NCBI RefSeq assembly: GCF_000759675.1 | Contig: NZ_BAWM01000021.1 | Location: 225,950 to 289,949, forward strand | Origin: Neobacillus niacini | GTDB taxonomy: Bacteria; Bacillota; Bacilli; Bacillales; Cytobacillaceae | Direction of reading: 5' to 3' | Length of the DNA stretch: 64,000 nt | Part shown: positions 41,598-50,900 of the stretch, one piece after another | Layout of the letters: each line of letters begins with the position of its first letter | Position numbering within the stretch: position 1 is the stretch's first letter | Program-made: the position numbers and the translations under genes | The notes under the pieces: model-generated | The model's input: only the letters and a program-made list of their open reading frames with translations | Database searches by the model: none | Told to the model about the DNA's origin: nothing

Positions 41598-42563
41598 ATG
41601 GCAGAGCTGTTGGTAGAAGCAAAGAACTTAAAGAAATACTTTCCCATTAGCAAAGGATTGTTTGGCCAGAAAAAGTCATATGTTCGAGCTGTCGATGGAG
41701 TTTCCCTTTCCATTCAAAAGGGAGAAACACTGGGATTAGTTGGAGAAAGTGGATGCGGCAAGTCCACAACAGGGCGAATGATGATGCGATTACTGGCACC
41801 AACTGAAGGCGAAATATGGTTTAACGGGAAAGATATTAGCAAGTTAAACGACAATCAGTTGCGGGAAACTAGAAAAGAATTACAGATGATTTTTCAAGAT
41901 CCTTACGCTTCCCTCAATCCTCGGATGACGATCGGAGAAATCATTGCTGAGCCACTGATTATTCATAACATGATGGCAAGAAAAGAGAGAGACAAAAGAG
42001 TACACGAATTATTAGAGTATGTCGGCCTTAGTTCTTATCATTCCAATCGATATGCCCATGAATTTAGCGGAGGTCAACGGCAACGAATCGGGATTGCAAG
42101 GGCTCTTGCTGTAAATCCGAAGCTTATTATTGCGGATGAACCTGTTTCGGCGTTGGATGTCTCCATTCAGTCCCAAGTGTTGAACCTCATGCAGGATTTG
42201 CAAAAGGAATTCGGGCTAACTTATCTCTTCATCTCCCATGACTTGAGTGTTGTAGAGCATATTAGTGATCGCGTAGGCGTTATGTACCTGGGAAGAATCG
42301 TAGAAATCGCTCCGAAGGAATCCCTGTATGAAAATCCATTACATCCATACACTAAGGCCTTATTGTCCGCAGTTCCAGTAGCTAATCCACGCATGAAGAG
42401 AGAGCGGATCATTCTTGAAGGAGATATTCCTAGTCCGTCGAATCCTCCAACAGGTTGTACGTTTCATCCCCGCTGCCGGTCTTGTATGGAGATTTGTAAA
42501 ACAGCAATTCCTGAACTGAAGGAGATCGAGCCTGGTCATTTTTCCGCATGTCATTTATATTGA
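41598..42563 (+). CDS. dppF: Peptide ABC transporter ATP-binding protein (DppF type)
   Basis: ABC ATPase of 321 aa. Walker A is GESGCGKST, the Q-loop region is [17 protein letters not shown], the signature is [15 protein letters not shown] and Walker B is [12 protein letters not shown]. The C-terminal extension has [16 protein letters not shown]. It starts 4 bases after the DppD-type gene and completes the importer. Confidence 0.94.
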   Translation: MAELLVEAKNLKKYFPISKGLFGQKKSYVRAVDGVSLSIQKGETLGLVGESGCGKSTTGRMMMRLLAPTEGEIWFNGKDISKLNDNQLRETRKELQMIFQDPYASLNPRMTIGEIIAEPLIIHNMMARKERDKRVHELLEYVGLSSYHSNRYAHEFSGGQRQRIGIARALAVNPKLIIADEPVSALDVSIQSQVLNLMQDLQKEFGLTYLFISHDLSVVEHISDRVGVMYLGRIVEIAPKESLYENPLHPYTKALLSAVPVANPRMKRERIILEGDIPSPSNPPTGCTFHPRCRSCMEICKTAIPELKEIEPGHFSACHLY

Positions 42564-42611
42564 TAATAATAGGAATGATTGGTTTCTTACGAGTTAGGAG
42601 TGAATGATACG

Positions 42612-44363
42612 GTGGGTAATAAGGTATTAACGATTATTTCAATTCAGGATGAATATTTGTCGACGGTCTCAAAACAGATGACAGAGATTGCTGGGGATTT
42701 AATTAGGATCCGTCCAATCTCCATTAAAAATTTATCCAGGGAAACGATTTCGGAAGGGGAAATCGTTTTAATAGGAGCCAACTTCATTCTCCCGCTTGTA
42801 CGGCCATTCTTGCCGCAAGGTGTAAGGTGCATTGTAGCTAAACGGGGACTTAACTTTGTGAATATGAGAAAACTGCTTTCTGCTCCTAAAGGGAAAAGTA
42901 TTTTGGTTATAAACGATACAAAGCATACCACGGATGAAACGATCCAAGCGCTTCAGGAGACTGTATTTGAGCATAACTATTACGCGTATGATCCCGATAC
43001 TCCGATTCCGGAGCAAATCGATTACGTTATTACACCTGGAGAGATGCAGCTTGTTCCAGAAGGACCTATGAAAGTAATTGATATCGGCTACCGGGTCCTT
43101 GCGTTGGAAACCGTTTTTGAAATATTTGAGGTGTTGGGATTAGAATGTCAGCAATTTTTTCTGGCCAATCGGTATATGAAATCTCTTGTCGCTTTATCCA
43201 ATGAAGGCACCACTTTTACAATTGACTCTACCATAAGTAAATGGACAGAGGAAATAGATGGAAAAACTGCGAAGTATTTCTTTGATGACGTGATCGCACA
43301 TAGTAAGGCGATGAAGAATGTTTTATACATTGCGAGGAAGCTTGCTAAAACGAAAGACCCTGTACATATTTTCGGAGAAACTGGTACGGGTAAAAGAATG
43401 CTTGCACAGGCGATGCACAACGATTCTTCGGTTAATACAGGACCCTACCTTCATATCAATTGTGCGGCAAGACCATTGGACGTGCTGGAAAGAGAGTTGT
43501 TCGGAAAAGAATCAGAAGGTAAGATTTCTCCTGGACTGTTTGAATTGGCTAATGGAGGAACATTGTGCATTGAAGAAATTGGTGAATTACCTTTTTCTTT
43601 GCAAGGCAGACTCCTGCAGGCGCTTGAGGAAGGTCAAATTATCAGGCTAAGTGGACATTATCCAGTCCCTGTTCAAGTAAGAATTATTACGACCAGCAAT
43701 ACTGATCTCTCGTTGTCATTGGATGAAAATAAATTCCGAAAGGATCTATTCTATTATCTGACAGCCTTAACCTGTAAAGTTCCGTCATTGTCAGAGCGGG
43801 AGGAGGATTTTGAGATACTCATTCAAACATATCTGGAGTCACATTTGCATCGGGATGATTTGGTTATTTCACCTGGTATGATCCGGCTTCTGAGGCAGTA
43901 TCCTTGGCCAGGGAATGTAAAAGAATTGTTTAATGCAGTCTCGTATATGGCCTGTTTGGAAGAGAAAGAGATAACGTTAGAATTATTGCCCTTCTATATG
44001 AAGGGAAGACTTCAAAAAAATACAGCGGATGCTATTAAACCGCAAGAAATGGCCGAGAGTGAATTAAATGGTCTGATTGTGAATATTGAAGAACACGGTT
44101 TCTTGGAAGAAAGCTTGGAGATTCTTGAAGTGTTTTATCAAGGCAAGAAACAGCATGTATCCTATGGCCGTAACGTGGTCAAGAAAAGGCTTCAGGAAAA
44201 AGGCATTATCCTATCCGAACAACAGTTACGATTACGATTGGAAGTCCTCAACCAATTAGAATTACTGAATGTACGTCAAGGGCGTTCAGGAACGACCATT
44301 TCAAGAAAAGGAGAGTTGTTCCTTCAAACAATGTATACGAAAAAAAGTCAGGTCAAAGCTTAG
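42612..44363 (+). CDS. AAA+ regulator with PrpR_N-like sensor, lacking GAFTGA
   Basis: Protein of about 583 aa from GTG 42612 (TTAGGAG 11 bp upstream); a TTG at 42579 is the alternative. Residues about 1-180 resemble the PrpR N-terminal ligand-binding domain. The AAA+ domain has Walker A GETGTGKR (about 255-262) and an intact Walker B LCIEEIGELP (about 318-327). After RELFG the segment reads KESEGKISPGLFELANGG where sigma-54 activators have GAFTGA, so contact with sigma-54 is unlikely. The C-terminus is not a Fis helix but looks like a winged helix (VVKKRLQEKGIILSEQQLRLRL). It sits inside the D-peptide operon and probably regulates it, acting on sigma-A promoters. Confidence 0.75.
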   Translation: MGNKVLTIISIQDEYLSTVSKQMTEIAGDLIRIRPISIKNLSRETISEGEIVLIGANFILPLVRPFLPQGVRCIVAKRGLNFVNMRKLLSAPKGKSILVINDTKHTTDETIQALQETVFEHNYYAYDPDTPIPEQIDYVITPGEMQLVPEGPMKVIDIGYRVLALETVFEIFEVLGLECQQFFLANRYMKSLVALSNEGTTFTIDSTISKWTEEIDGKTAKYFFDDVIAHSKAMKNVLYIARKLAKTKDPVHIFGETGTGKRMLAQAMHNDSSVNTGPYLHINCAARPLDVLERELFGKESEGKISPGLFELANGGTLCIEEIGELPFSLQGRLLQALEEGQIIRLSGHYPVPVQVRIITTSNTDLSLSLDENKFRKDLFYYLTALTCKVPSLSEREEDFEILIQTYLESHLHRDDLVISPGMIRLLRQYPWPGNVKELFNAVSYMACLEEKEITLELLPFYMKGRLQKNTADAIKPQEMAESELNGLIVNIEEHGFLEESLEILEVFYQGKKQHVSYGRNVVKKRLQEKGIILSEQQLRLRLEVLNQLELLNVRQGRSGTTISRKGELFLQTMYTKKSQVKA

Positions 44364-44379
44364 TGAGCATTAAGAAGTT

Positions 44380-45465
44380 TTGGTGGTGAAGATGGTGAAA
44401 AGAGTACGGCTTCGTGACCTTGGTATAACCATTGGAAGATATGAAACTGGAGCATATAATGCGATTACGGATATTCATGGAGTCAAGGTTGGGCATACGA
44501 CTCTTTCTAAAAAATATGCAGGAGATCGTGTAGTTCAAACGGGAGTATCTGCAATCCTTCCACATTCAGACAATCTGTTTCAGGAAAAGGTGTTAGGGAG
44601 CTCCTATGTGATAAATGGATTTGGAAAAACTATTGGGACGATCCAACTACAGGAACTTGGTGTAATAGAAAGCCCGATTCTATTAACTAATACGCTTTCG
44701 GTCCCTGCGGTATCGGAAGGCACCATACGTTACCTCCTTGATCAAAATCCCCAAATTGGCGATACAACTGGTACGGTTAATGTCATCGTAGGAGAATGTA
44801 ATGATGGATACCTCAATGATATCCGTGGATTACATGTCAGATCGGAGCATGCCATTCAAGCGATTCAGTTTGCCAAATCAGGAATTGTAGAAGAAGGTTG
44901 TGTCGGGGCGGGCACCGGTATGTCTTGTTTGGGCTTCAAGGGTGGCGTAGGGACAAGCTCTAGAATCGCTTCCTTTGGGGAGCAGACATATACCGTTGGG
45001 GCACTGGTGGTTAGTAATTTTGGTGAAAAGAAGGATTTGCGCATTCCTGGTGGCGGCTTGTTACACCTTTCAGAAGAAGAGGGAAAAATGCCTGATGGAT
45101 CCATCATGATCATTCTTGCAACAGATGCGCCACTCAACGAGAGACAGCTAGGCCGATTAGCGAAACGGGCTGCATTCGGACTTTGCCGAACTGGTTCATA
45201 CGCGGCTCACGGAAGTGGTGATATCGTTATCGCATTCTCAACAGCACATCGAATCCCTCACGAACTGCCGCCGAATCAAGGAAATATAACCTATTCGATT
45301 ATGAGAGAGGACGGTATATGGATTTCCCAACTGTTTGAGATGACTGTTGATGCCGTGGAAGAAGCAATTTGGAATTCTATTTGCATGGCGACCACTACTG
45401 AAGGAAATAAGGGGAGAGTTCGAGAGGCGATTCCTTATAATATCTTGTTAGGATCATCTTCATAA
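44380..45465 (+). CDS. P1-family aminopeptidase (DmpA-like)
   Basis: N-terminal-nucleophile hydrolase of about 361 aa from TTG 44380, or 357 from ATG 44392; the start is uncertain. The family opening is LRDLGITIGRYETGAYNAITDIHGVKVGH. The self-cleavage site is expected at G240-S241 in MPDG/SIMIILATDAPL, as in DmpA. GGVGTSSRIASFG and the ending TTTEGNKGRV are also conserved. P1 enzymes release N-terminal L- or D-amino acids or beta-amino acids from peptides. Its place between the regulator and a D-amino-acid transaminase supports hydrolysis of D-amino-acid peptides. Confidence 0.88.
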   Translation: MVVKMVKRVRLRDLGITIGRYETGAYNAITDIHGVKVGHTTLSKKYAGDRVVQTGVSAILPHSDNLFQEKVLGSSYVINGFGKTIGTIQLQELGVIESPILLTNTLSVPAVSEGTIRYLLDQNPQIGDTTGTVNVIVGECNDGYLNDIRGLHVRSEHAIQAIQFAKSGIVEEGCVGAGTGMSCLGFKGGVGTSSRIASFGEQTYTVGALVVSNFGEKKDLRIPGGGLLHLSEEEGKMPDGSIMIILATDAPLNERQLGRLAKRAAFGLCRTGSYAAHGSGDIVIAFSTAHRIPHELPPNQGNITYSIMREDGIWISQLFEMTVDAVEEAIWNSICMATTTEGNKGRVREAIPYNILLGSSS

Positions 45466-45478
45466 AGGAGGGTTTGAA

Positions 45479-46309
45479 TTGATTACGGCTTGTTTTAATG
45501 GGAAATTTGTTGAACCTAATGAGTTAGTCGTTCCTATAGATGAGAGAGGACATCAGTTTGGCGACGGTGTTTATGAGGTTATTAGAATTTATGATGGCAA
45601 ACCATTTATGATAGATGAGCACCTGGATCGATTGTATCAAAGTGCGGATGCCATTAAATTACGTATTGATCCTGATCGGGGAGCCTTCAAAAACACCATG
45701 TTGGAATTAATTCAAAAAAGTGGTTTAACGAATTTAGACCTTTATGTACAAGTGACAAGGGGGATTGCGCCGAGGAATCATCTATTCCCGGATTGTCCAG
45801 TATCTGTTTCGATGACTGCCAAATCTTTTCGAAGCATTCCGGTTGGGAAAAAGGATAGTGGAGCGAGTGTCATCCTTCATCCTGATGAGCGATGGGCAAA
45901 ATGCTACATCAAATCGCTGAACCTGCTGCCCAATATTTTGGCCAAGCAAGCAGCTTATGAGAAAGGATATTTAGAAGCAATACTAGTACGAGATGGTATT
46001 GTGACCGAAGGGGCGAGTTCCAATGTATACATTGTAAAAAATTCCTCTATTATCACGACCCCGATTTCCAACCATATTTTATCGGGAATTACGAGAATGG
46101 CAGTGAAAAACATGGCAGAATATCTCGAAATTCCATTTATAGAAGATCAGTTTACACCGGATGAGATGTTTCAAGCGGATGAAATATTCATTACAAGCAC
46201 AACATTAGAAATCACGCCGATTACACGCGTGGACGATAAACAAATCAATAACGGCAAACCGGGATCGGTTACAAAAGCTTTACAGGAACGATTCAGGCAG
46301 ATCATCTAA
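45479..46309 (+). CDS. dat: D-amino-acid transaminase
   Basis: Fold-type IV PLP enzyme of 276 aa that moves amino groups between D-amino acids and keto acids. K145 in CYIKSLNLL is at the same number as the catalytic lysine of Bacillus D-amino-acid transaminase. The HQFGDGVYEVIRIYDGK opening, the PRNH segment near residue 100 and EGASSNVYIVK are family features. It starts at TTG 45479, 7 bp from AAGGAGG. It is the last gene of the operon before a long terminator and would convert D-amino acids released by DppA and the P1 peptidase. Confidence 0.93.
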   Translation: MITACFNGKFVEPNELVVPIDERGHQFGDGVYEVIRIYDGKPFMIDEHLDRLYQSADAIKLRIDPDRGAFKNTMLELIQKSGLTNLDLYVQVTRGIAPRNHLFPDCPVSVSMTAKSFRSIPVGKKDSGASVILHPDERWAKCYIKSLNLLPNILAKQAAYEKGYLEAILVRDGIVTEGASSNVYIVKNSSIITTPISNHILSGITRMAVKNMAEYLEIPFIEDQFTPDEMFQADEIFITSTTLEITPITRVDDKQINNGKPGSVTKALQERFRQII

Positions 46310-46360
46310 ATCAATAAATCCCCTTTGGGCATTGAATCGAAGGGGATTTATTGATTTTTA
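46309..46360. terminator. Long bidirectional terminator
   Basis: Seventeen-bp perfect stem AATCAATAAATCCCCTT / AAGGGGATTTATTGATT with a 14-base loop and T runs on both strands. It overlaps the decayed 3' end of the SDR pseudogene. Confidence 0.9.
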
Positions 46361-46880
46361 ATTCCGGTGCCTGTGGAATCAACTTTACTTTAATGTTCTG
46401 AGATGATAACTCATAATAAAGTCCTTCAGTAAACCCTTCAACCACAAATTTTGAGGCATGGTAAAGTGACAGAGTTGGAAAAGTGATCCTTCCTCCCATC
46501 TAGGACATATTCATAATCGTGCCCCCATTATTCCTTCTGAAATGAGGCAAGATGGCTTTTGTCACATGCATTACTCCAAATACATTTACCTCAAATAGTT
46601 TTCGAATCCGCTCATCCGTTGCTGCTTCAAAAATCCCCCTAGCTCCATGACCGGCATTATTAAGCAGAACATCGATTTTTTCAAACCTCTTCATTCCTTT
46701 AACTAATGACTCTTGGATTGAATCTTTATCCTTAACATCAAGTCTTGTTACTAAAACATTATCCAATTCAGTTAATTCCATTTCTTTTCCAGGGGAACGC
46801 GTAGTGGCGATAACATTCCAATTTCTTTGAGCGAAATAGTTAGCCGTTGCTTTTCCAATACCTGGATGAATTGTTATCTT
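46311..46880 (-). pseudogene. Decayed short-chain dehydrogenase/reductase gene
   Basis: On the minus strand, from about 46880: GIGKATANYFAQRNWNVIATTR, then LDVKDKDSIQESLVKG, VLLNNAGHGARG and NVFGVMHVTKAILPHF. A TAG at 46500-46502 follows MNMS, and the same frame continues with LYHASKFVVEGFTEGL (catalytic Y-x3-K). The start codon with the TGxxxGIG opening is degenerate and the C-terminus runs into the terminator. It has at least three lesions. Confidence 0.8.
46366..46376. repeat. GTGCCTG-type dispersed element, partial copy
   Basis: GGTGCCTGTGG directly after the terminator at 46309; compare 14884, 34947 and 60546. Confidence 0.4.
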
Positions 46881-47654
46881 AATGACTTTAATCTTTAGAA
46901 AGTCAGTAAAGAGAGAAGCTGGAAATTCAATTAAAACAGAAGATTTAATTGTGAAAAATGCTTAATTTATTGTAGTAATATTCAATTCTACCTATTTCCG
47001 CCATCGGGGTGCTCCCGTTTTTTCTTCTGGATGGTTGCACGAATGTCGGCAACCGTTTGCCGTGGTTCATCGTGTATATGAAAATTTCATTGATCTAACG
47101 TTCCTAACGCATGTACAGCTCGTTCATGGTCATTTTTGCTGAAATATCGGAAAGAATTTTTCCATTTGAAGCTGTCTAAATAGGAAATATCGCTCAGCAT
47201 CCGCTTGATTAACTGTTTGGTAGGGGAATTAAAGTATCGGTGAATGATGTTAATTTGCATGTGAGTCAGAGCCAAAAGACTCTTGTTGGAGAACTTGCCC
47301 GTATACAAGAAGAACAGAATGCCAAACTTATCAGTCTATCTAAAACGAATAAGATATTCTTTTTATCAATGCAGCATTAATCATTACGGTGGCGATTTTG
47401 ATTTTGGTGAAGTGAACAATATTATAGCAATCTAAAATAGCTCCCGGAGAACCTTCATACAGGTACTTCGGGAGTTTTTCATACACCAGGAAACTATAAA
47501 ATCCCTAGACTTGTGGATAACTGTTCGATAAAATGTTCGTATAAATTGTTATGCCTTCCTTTTTTGCAATAGACAACAGTTGGCTTGAGAAAGGGCTATT
47601 TTCCAAGTATTTGTTACTGTTAGCTTGATGGGCAGGTACGGTGACACCTAATAA
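46881..47654. other. Degenerate intergenic region
   Basis: No intact gene. Near 47255-47410 the plus strand reads LARIQEEQNAKLISLSKTNK and, after a frame change, INAALIITVAILILVK, which looks like the broken C-terminus of a small membrane-anchored coiled-coil protein. A 73-codon minus-strand frame at 47087-47308 has no ribosome binding site or recognised family. Confidence 0.4.
47441..47479 (+). terminator. Rho-independent terminator
   Basis: CTCCCGGAG pairs with CTTCGGGAG (one mismatch), then five T. It follows the degenerate membrane-protein remnant. Confidence 0.65.
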
Positions 47655-48908
47655 TTATTTCACTTTTTCCGGCTGGATTAAAAGAGTACTTGTGCTTTGA
47701 TTATAGATTTTAACCTCATATTTGTTTATGAGTAAAGGGTGTTCATAGTGTGTCAGATCACCTTTAAAAAGAATGTAAGCTTTCTTTAAGATGGAGCTTT
47801 GATCTGTTTTAATAATTTCGCCTTGGGCATGTAGTTGTGAAATTATTTCTTTTTGTAAGTCGGTGGATTGATAGAATAATAAATAAACTTTTTGAGTTAC
47901 TGCTTCATTTTCGTATGAGTCCTTTGTAATTCTCGAATATTGATAATTTTTGTTTTCCTTTGTCAGATAGATTGATAATAAGTCTTCAATAATCGCACTT
48001 GCAGTAGCTTCTGCTCCAGCGCCTGCTCCTTGCAAAGTCAAGTATCCAAGCAAATCTGTCTTTATTCGAAGGGCATTATCAACATTTTCGACTCCGTGTA
48101 GAGGATGATCCTTGTCAACAAATACAGGCTTTACTTCTACATTCAAATGACTGTCAATAAGTACTAAATGCTTAAGACGAAGTCCAAGTTGTTCTGCCAA
48201 TAAGATTTCCTCATGCGAAATACCTTTTATTCCTTGTACGGTCACTTGTGCCCAATCAGGTTGTTCTCCAAAGACCCACTCGCTTAATACCATAGCTTTA
48301 TAAAATGCATCTAAGCCTTCAATATCATTTGTTGGATCAGGTTCTGCATATCCTTTCTGCTGCGCAAGTTCAAGGGATTTTGGAAAGGAATCACCTGTTG
48401 TTCTCATATGACTTAAAATGAAATTTGTTGTTCCATTTAAAATAGCTTCTACACTCTCAATTTGATTTCCGCCGAGCAACTCTTTAATTGTTCTTAAAAC
48501 AGGAATTCCACCGCCAACACTTGCTTCATAAATAAATCTCACCCCGTTCGTGTGAGCTATTTCCATTATTTCTTTTCCATGACTTGCAATTAATTCTTTA
48601 TTTGCTGAGACTACATGACAGCCATTCTGAAGCGCTTGTTTTATATAGGATAAAGCAGGTTCAATTCCGCCCATAGCCTCTATAACTACATCTGGATTAC
48701 CCTTTTCTATAATTTCATCGAAGCTTGTCGTAATCATAACATTTTCATCAATTGAGCGAGGCTTTTCTTTGTTTTTAATTAAGATACCTATGATTTCAAA
48801 TGATTTCCCCGCAAGTGAAGATAATCGTTCCTCTCGATTCATTAGTGCGGTAAAAGTCCCATACCCTACTGTACCTAATCCTAATAATGCCACTCTAATT
48901 CTTGTCAT
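47655..48908 (-). CDS. hom: Homoserine dehydrogenase
   Basis: NAD(P)-dependent enzyme of 417 aa that makes homoserine from aspartate semialdehyde for methionine and threonine synthesis. It has the nucleotide-binding GLGTVGYG near the start, ANKELIASHG, EASVGGGIPV, LNGTTNFILSHM and GLDAFYKAMVLSEW. The C-terminal region after about 350 is weakly ACT-like. AAAGGAG precedes the ATG. A SAM-I riboswitch lies in its leader, which ties this copy to methionine supply. A second hom gene may exist elsewhere in the genome. Confidence 0.95.
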   Translation of the reverse strand: MTRIRVALLGLGTVGYGTFTALMNREERLSSLAGKSFEIIGILIKNKEKPRSIDENVMITTSFDEIIEKGNPDVVIEAMGGIEPALSYIKQALQNGCHVVSANKELIASHGKEIMEIAHTNGVRFIYEASVGGGIPVLRTIKELLGGNQIESVEAILNGTTNFILSHMRTTGDSFPKSLELAQQKGYAEPDPTNDIEGLDAFYKAMVLSEWVFGEQPDWAQVTVQGIKGISHEEILLAEQLGLRLKHLVLIDSHLNVEVKPVFVDKDHPLHGVENVDNALRIKTDLLGYLTLQGAGAGAEATASAIIEDLLSIYLTKENKNYQYSRITKDSYENEAVTQKVYLLFYQSTDLQKEIISQLHAQGEIIKTDQSSILKKAYILFKGDLTHYEHPLLINKYEVKIYNQSTSTLLIQPEKVK

Positions 48909-48961
48909 TGTTGGCTCCTTTCAAAAATAAAGAAATGTAAGTCTTTACGAAAAGTGGAAAA

Positions 48962-49119
48962 ATAAAAGCCGCTCTATCACTGAGATAGAGCGGCTCCATA
49001 AAAAAATCCGTCTCTTATCTCTCAAAGTAAAATACTTTGAAGGACTTAGCACCTTTTCAAACATTTGTTTGAAGGTTGCCGGGCTTCACAGGGCCTTTCC
49101 CTCTGCCACTCTTGATAAG
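48962..49119 (-). ncRNA. SAM-I (S-box) riboswitch with terminator, leader of hom
   Basis: On the minus strand the aptamer runs from 49119 (CTTATCAAGAGTGGCAGAGG, then GGCCCTGTGAAGCCCGGCAACC and AAGGTGCTAAGTCC) to GAGAGATAAG at 49014. These are the S-box core elements and the closing P1 stem. The expression platform is a 12-bp terminator stem AGCCGCTCTATC / GATAGAGCGGCT at 48967-48995 followed by TTTTATT. High SAM should stop transcription before hom. Confidence 0.95.
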
Positions 49120-49138
49120 ACATATTAAATTAATACAA

Positions 49139-49167
49139 ATATTATCAGGGTAAACAGTCAGAGTCAA
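49139..49167 (-). promoter_or_regulatory. Sigma-A promoter of the hom riboswitch transcript
   Basis: On the minus strand TTGACT, 17-bp spacer, TAATAT, ending about 20 bp before the aptamer. Confidence 0.8.
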
Positions 49168-49440
49168 CTTAATTTTACGAAAATTTTAAATAATACTTAG
49201 CTTCCTACAAATTAAGATGTATTTTCTCTAACTCCTTTTGATTGGAAATTACATGTGTATGATAAAAAAAGGAGAATAAGACTATAAGAAAGGTAGGTTA
49301 TTAAATCCATAGGTAATAGGATCGAAAATAAAAGATGTGGACCCTTAAGGTTTCTTTCTATGTTTATGTCTAATATAATGATCACTAGATGATTTTTTGA
49401 ATGGAGAATCGTCATGCTAGTTCACGATAGGAGAGGGATC

Positions 49441-50208
49441 ATGAAGAAAATTATATATACTCTTATTACAGGAATCATGGCTGTCACTTTAACAGCTTGT
49501 GGTTCAAATGATGAAGGTAAACAATCCAATAATAGTGAAGAGCAAACTGAAACTGCTCAAACCCAGCCACAAAATCAAGAGAAACAGATGAAAGAAGTGC
49601 AGAAGAAGCTAGATAAGCAAAAAATAGAGGAGAAGAAAACCGTTGCTATCATCAATGATGAAGAGGTTTCAGGTAGTGACTATAATATGGTATTATCTTC
49701 ACTACAAATGCAGATGCAACAAATGGGACAAGATCCTACTTCTGAAGAAGCAGCAAAACAAATGAAAGAACAAACCATCGATAACTTAGTGGGACAAACG
49801 TTGATTCTTCAAGAGGCAGATAAAAAAGGGTATCAAGCATCAGATGACGAAGTTGAAAAACAAATAGCCGAAATGAAAGAATCGTATAAAGATGATAACA
49901 AATTTGAAGATGCTATGAAACAAGCTGGTTTGGATATGACGACACTAAAGAATAAAACTGCAGAGAATATTCAATATATGAAGTACATGGAAAAAGAAAT
50001 TCCAGTAGTAGAAGTAACGGATGAAGAAATTCAAGCTTATTATGATCAAGCAGTCCAGCAAGGAAGTTCCGGTGGTCAAAAACTTCCGAAACTTGAAGAA
50101 GTAAAACCGCAAATCAAGCAACAACTTGAACAACAAAAACAACAAGAACAACTCATTAAAAAAGTAGAAGAGCTTAAGAAAAAAGCTGAAGTAGACATTA
50201 AAATCTAA
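49441..50208 (+). CDS. SurA_N-domain lipoprotein (PrsA/SurA-like chaperone without PPIase domain)
   Basis: Lipoprotein of 255 aa. ATG 49441 follows AGGAGAGG. Lipobox LTAC is near residue 19. A glutamine/glutamate-rich linker follows (about 25-65), then a SurA N-terminal chaperone domain (VAIINDEEVSGSDYNMVL, and later DNLVGQTLILQEADKKGY). The C-terminus is a charged helix (QLEQQKQQEQLIKKVEELKKK). There is no parvulin domain, so it is probably an extracytoplasmic folding helper, not an isomerase. Confidence 0.85.
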   Translation: MKKIIYTLITGIMAVTLTACGSNDEGKQSNNSEEQTETAQTQPQNQEKQMKEVQKKLDKQKIEEKKTVAIINDEEVSGSDYNMVLSSLQMQMQQMGQDPTSEEAAKQMKEQTIDNLVGQTLILQEADKKGYQASDDEVEKQIAEMKESYKDDNKFEDAMKQAGLDMTTLKNKTAENIQYMKYMEKEIPVVEVTDEEIQAYYDQAVQQGSSGGQKLPKLEEVKPQIKQQLEQQKQQEQLIKKVEELKKKAEVDIKI

Positions 50209-50265
50209 TGTTTTCAATACAATGAACCTTAAAGGCTATGTATCTAATGAGTAAGTATTAAATTG

Positions 50266-50299
50266 AAGGCTGCCTGAGAAATTCTTAGGCAGCCTTTTA
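50266..50299 (+). terminator. Rho-independent terminator
   Basis: AAGGCTGCCTGAGAA pairs with CTTAGGCAGCCTT (one mismatch), then TTTT. An ATTCCCGTGC word resembling the GTGCC dispersed element follows at 50311. Confidence 0.85.
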
Positions 50300-50900
50300 C
50301 TAGGTTCATTAATTCCCGTGCGCAAGAGGTAAAGAATTAAAGTCTGAAAAAGTGTATCTCGTGGTTTGTTAACAACCTATCAATCTTCCCCCATACGAAC
50401 ACTCCTTAAATCGCAAAATTACTTTAAATTGTACAGAAAAGAGCTGCCAATTTTTCTAACGGGTTCGGTGCATATCGCAAACATAAATATGTTAGTCAAA
50501 ATGAGTGTCAAATTGTATATAAATTTGATACTCATTTTTTGTTGTTGTGTAGCGATTTCTATAACATTTTTCATAAAATTTGCATAGTAAAATGTATATT
50601 AATTTGTAGGGTACACTAGCTGTTGTACCCTAACAATTTCAGTTAACTTTCGTGGAATTGCAGTCGGAGACCCTATTACATTTGAAAATAGTGAAGAGGG
50701 GTTCGTTAATCAGTAATTGAGCTTTTTTTGGTCCTGGTTGTCTTTTCATTAATGACTTCCATCCCCTCTGGACATCTAGTGACTCCATTGAATCTTAACT
50801 CCAACTTTAAAATTAATATATTCAATAGCATATTCCTACACATTTATTAGGTAGTATATAATTCACCCTTATGTCTTGGTACGGTTTAAATTCACTTATA
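50300..50900. other. Intergenic region with hairpin and coding remnants
   Basis: There is a hairpin at 50498-50541 (ATGAGTGTCAAATT / AATTTGATACTCAT, then T run) with no gene in front of it. A short frame at 50648-50716 reads FRGIAVGDPITFENSEEGFV and ends at TAA, a piece of an unidentified protein. A 73-codon hydrophobic frame at 50366 crosses the hairpin and lacks a ribosome binding site. Confidence 0.45.

Noticed and set aside
36000..46309. Sigma-54 control of the D-peptide operon
   Set aside because: An AAA+ regulator is present, but it lacks GAFTGA and no GG-N10-GC element was found in the intergenic regions.
47087..47308. 73-codon minus-strand frame between the SDR pseudogene and hom
   Set aside because: Its sequence looks protein-like in part, but there is no start signal, and the opposite strand of the same area also shows a remnant, so neither is a supported gene.
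50366..50587. 73-codon frame with a hydrophobic C-terminus upstream of the Kiwa-like genes
   Set aside because: It crosses a strong hairpin with a T run and has no start signal.
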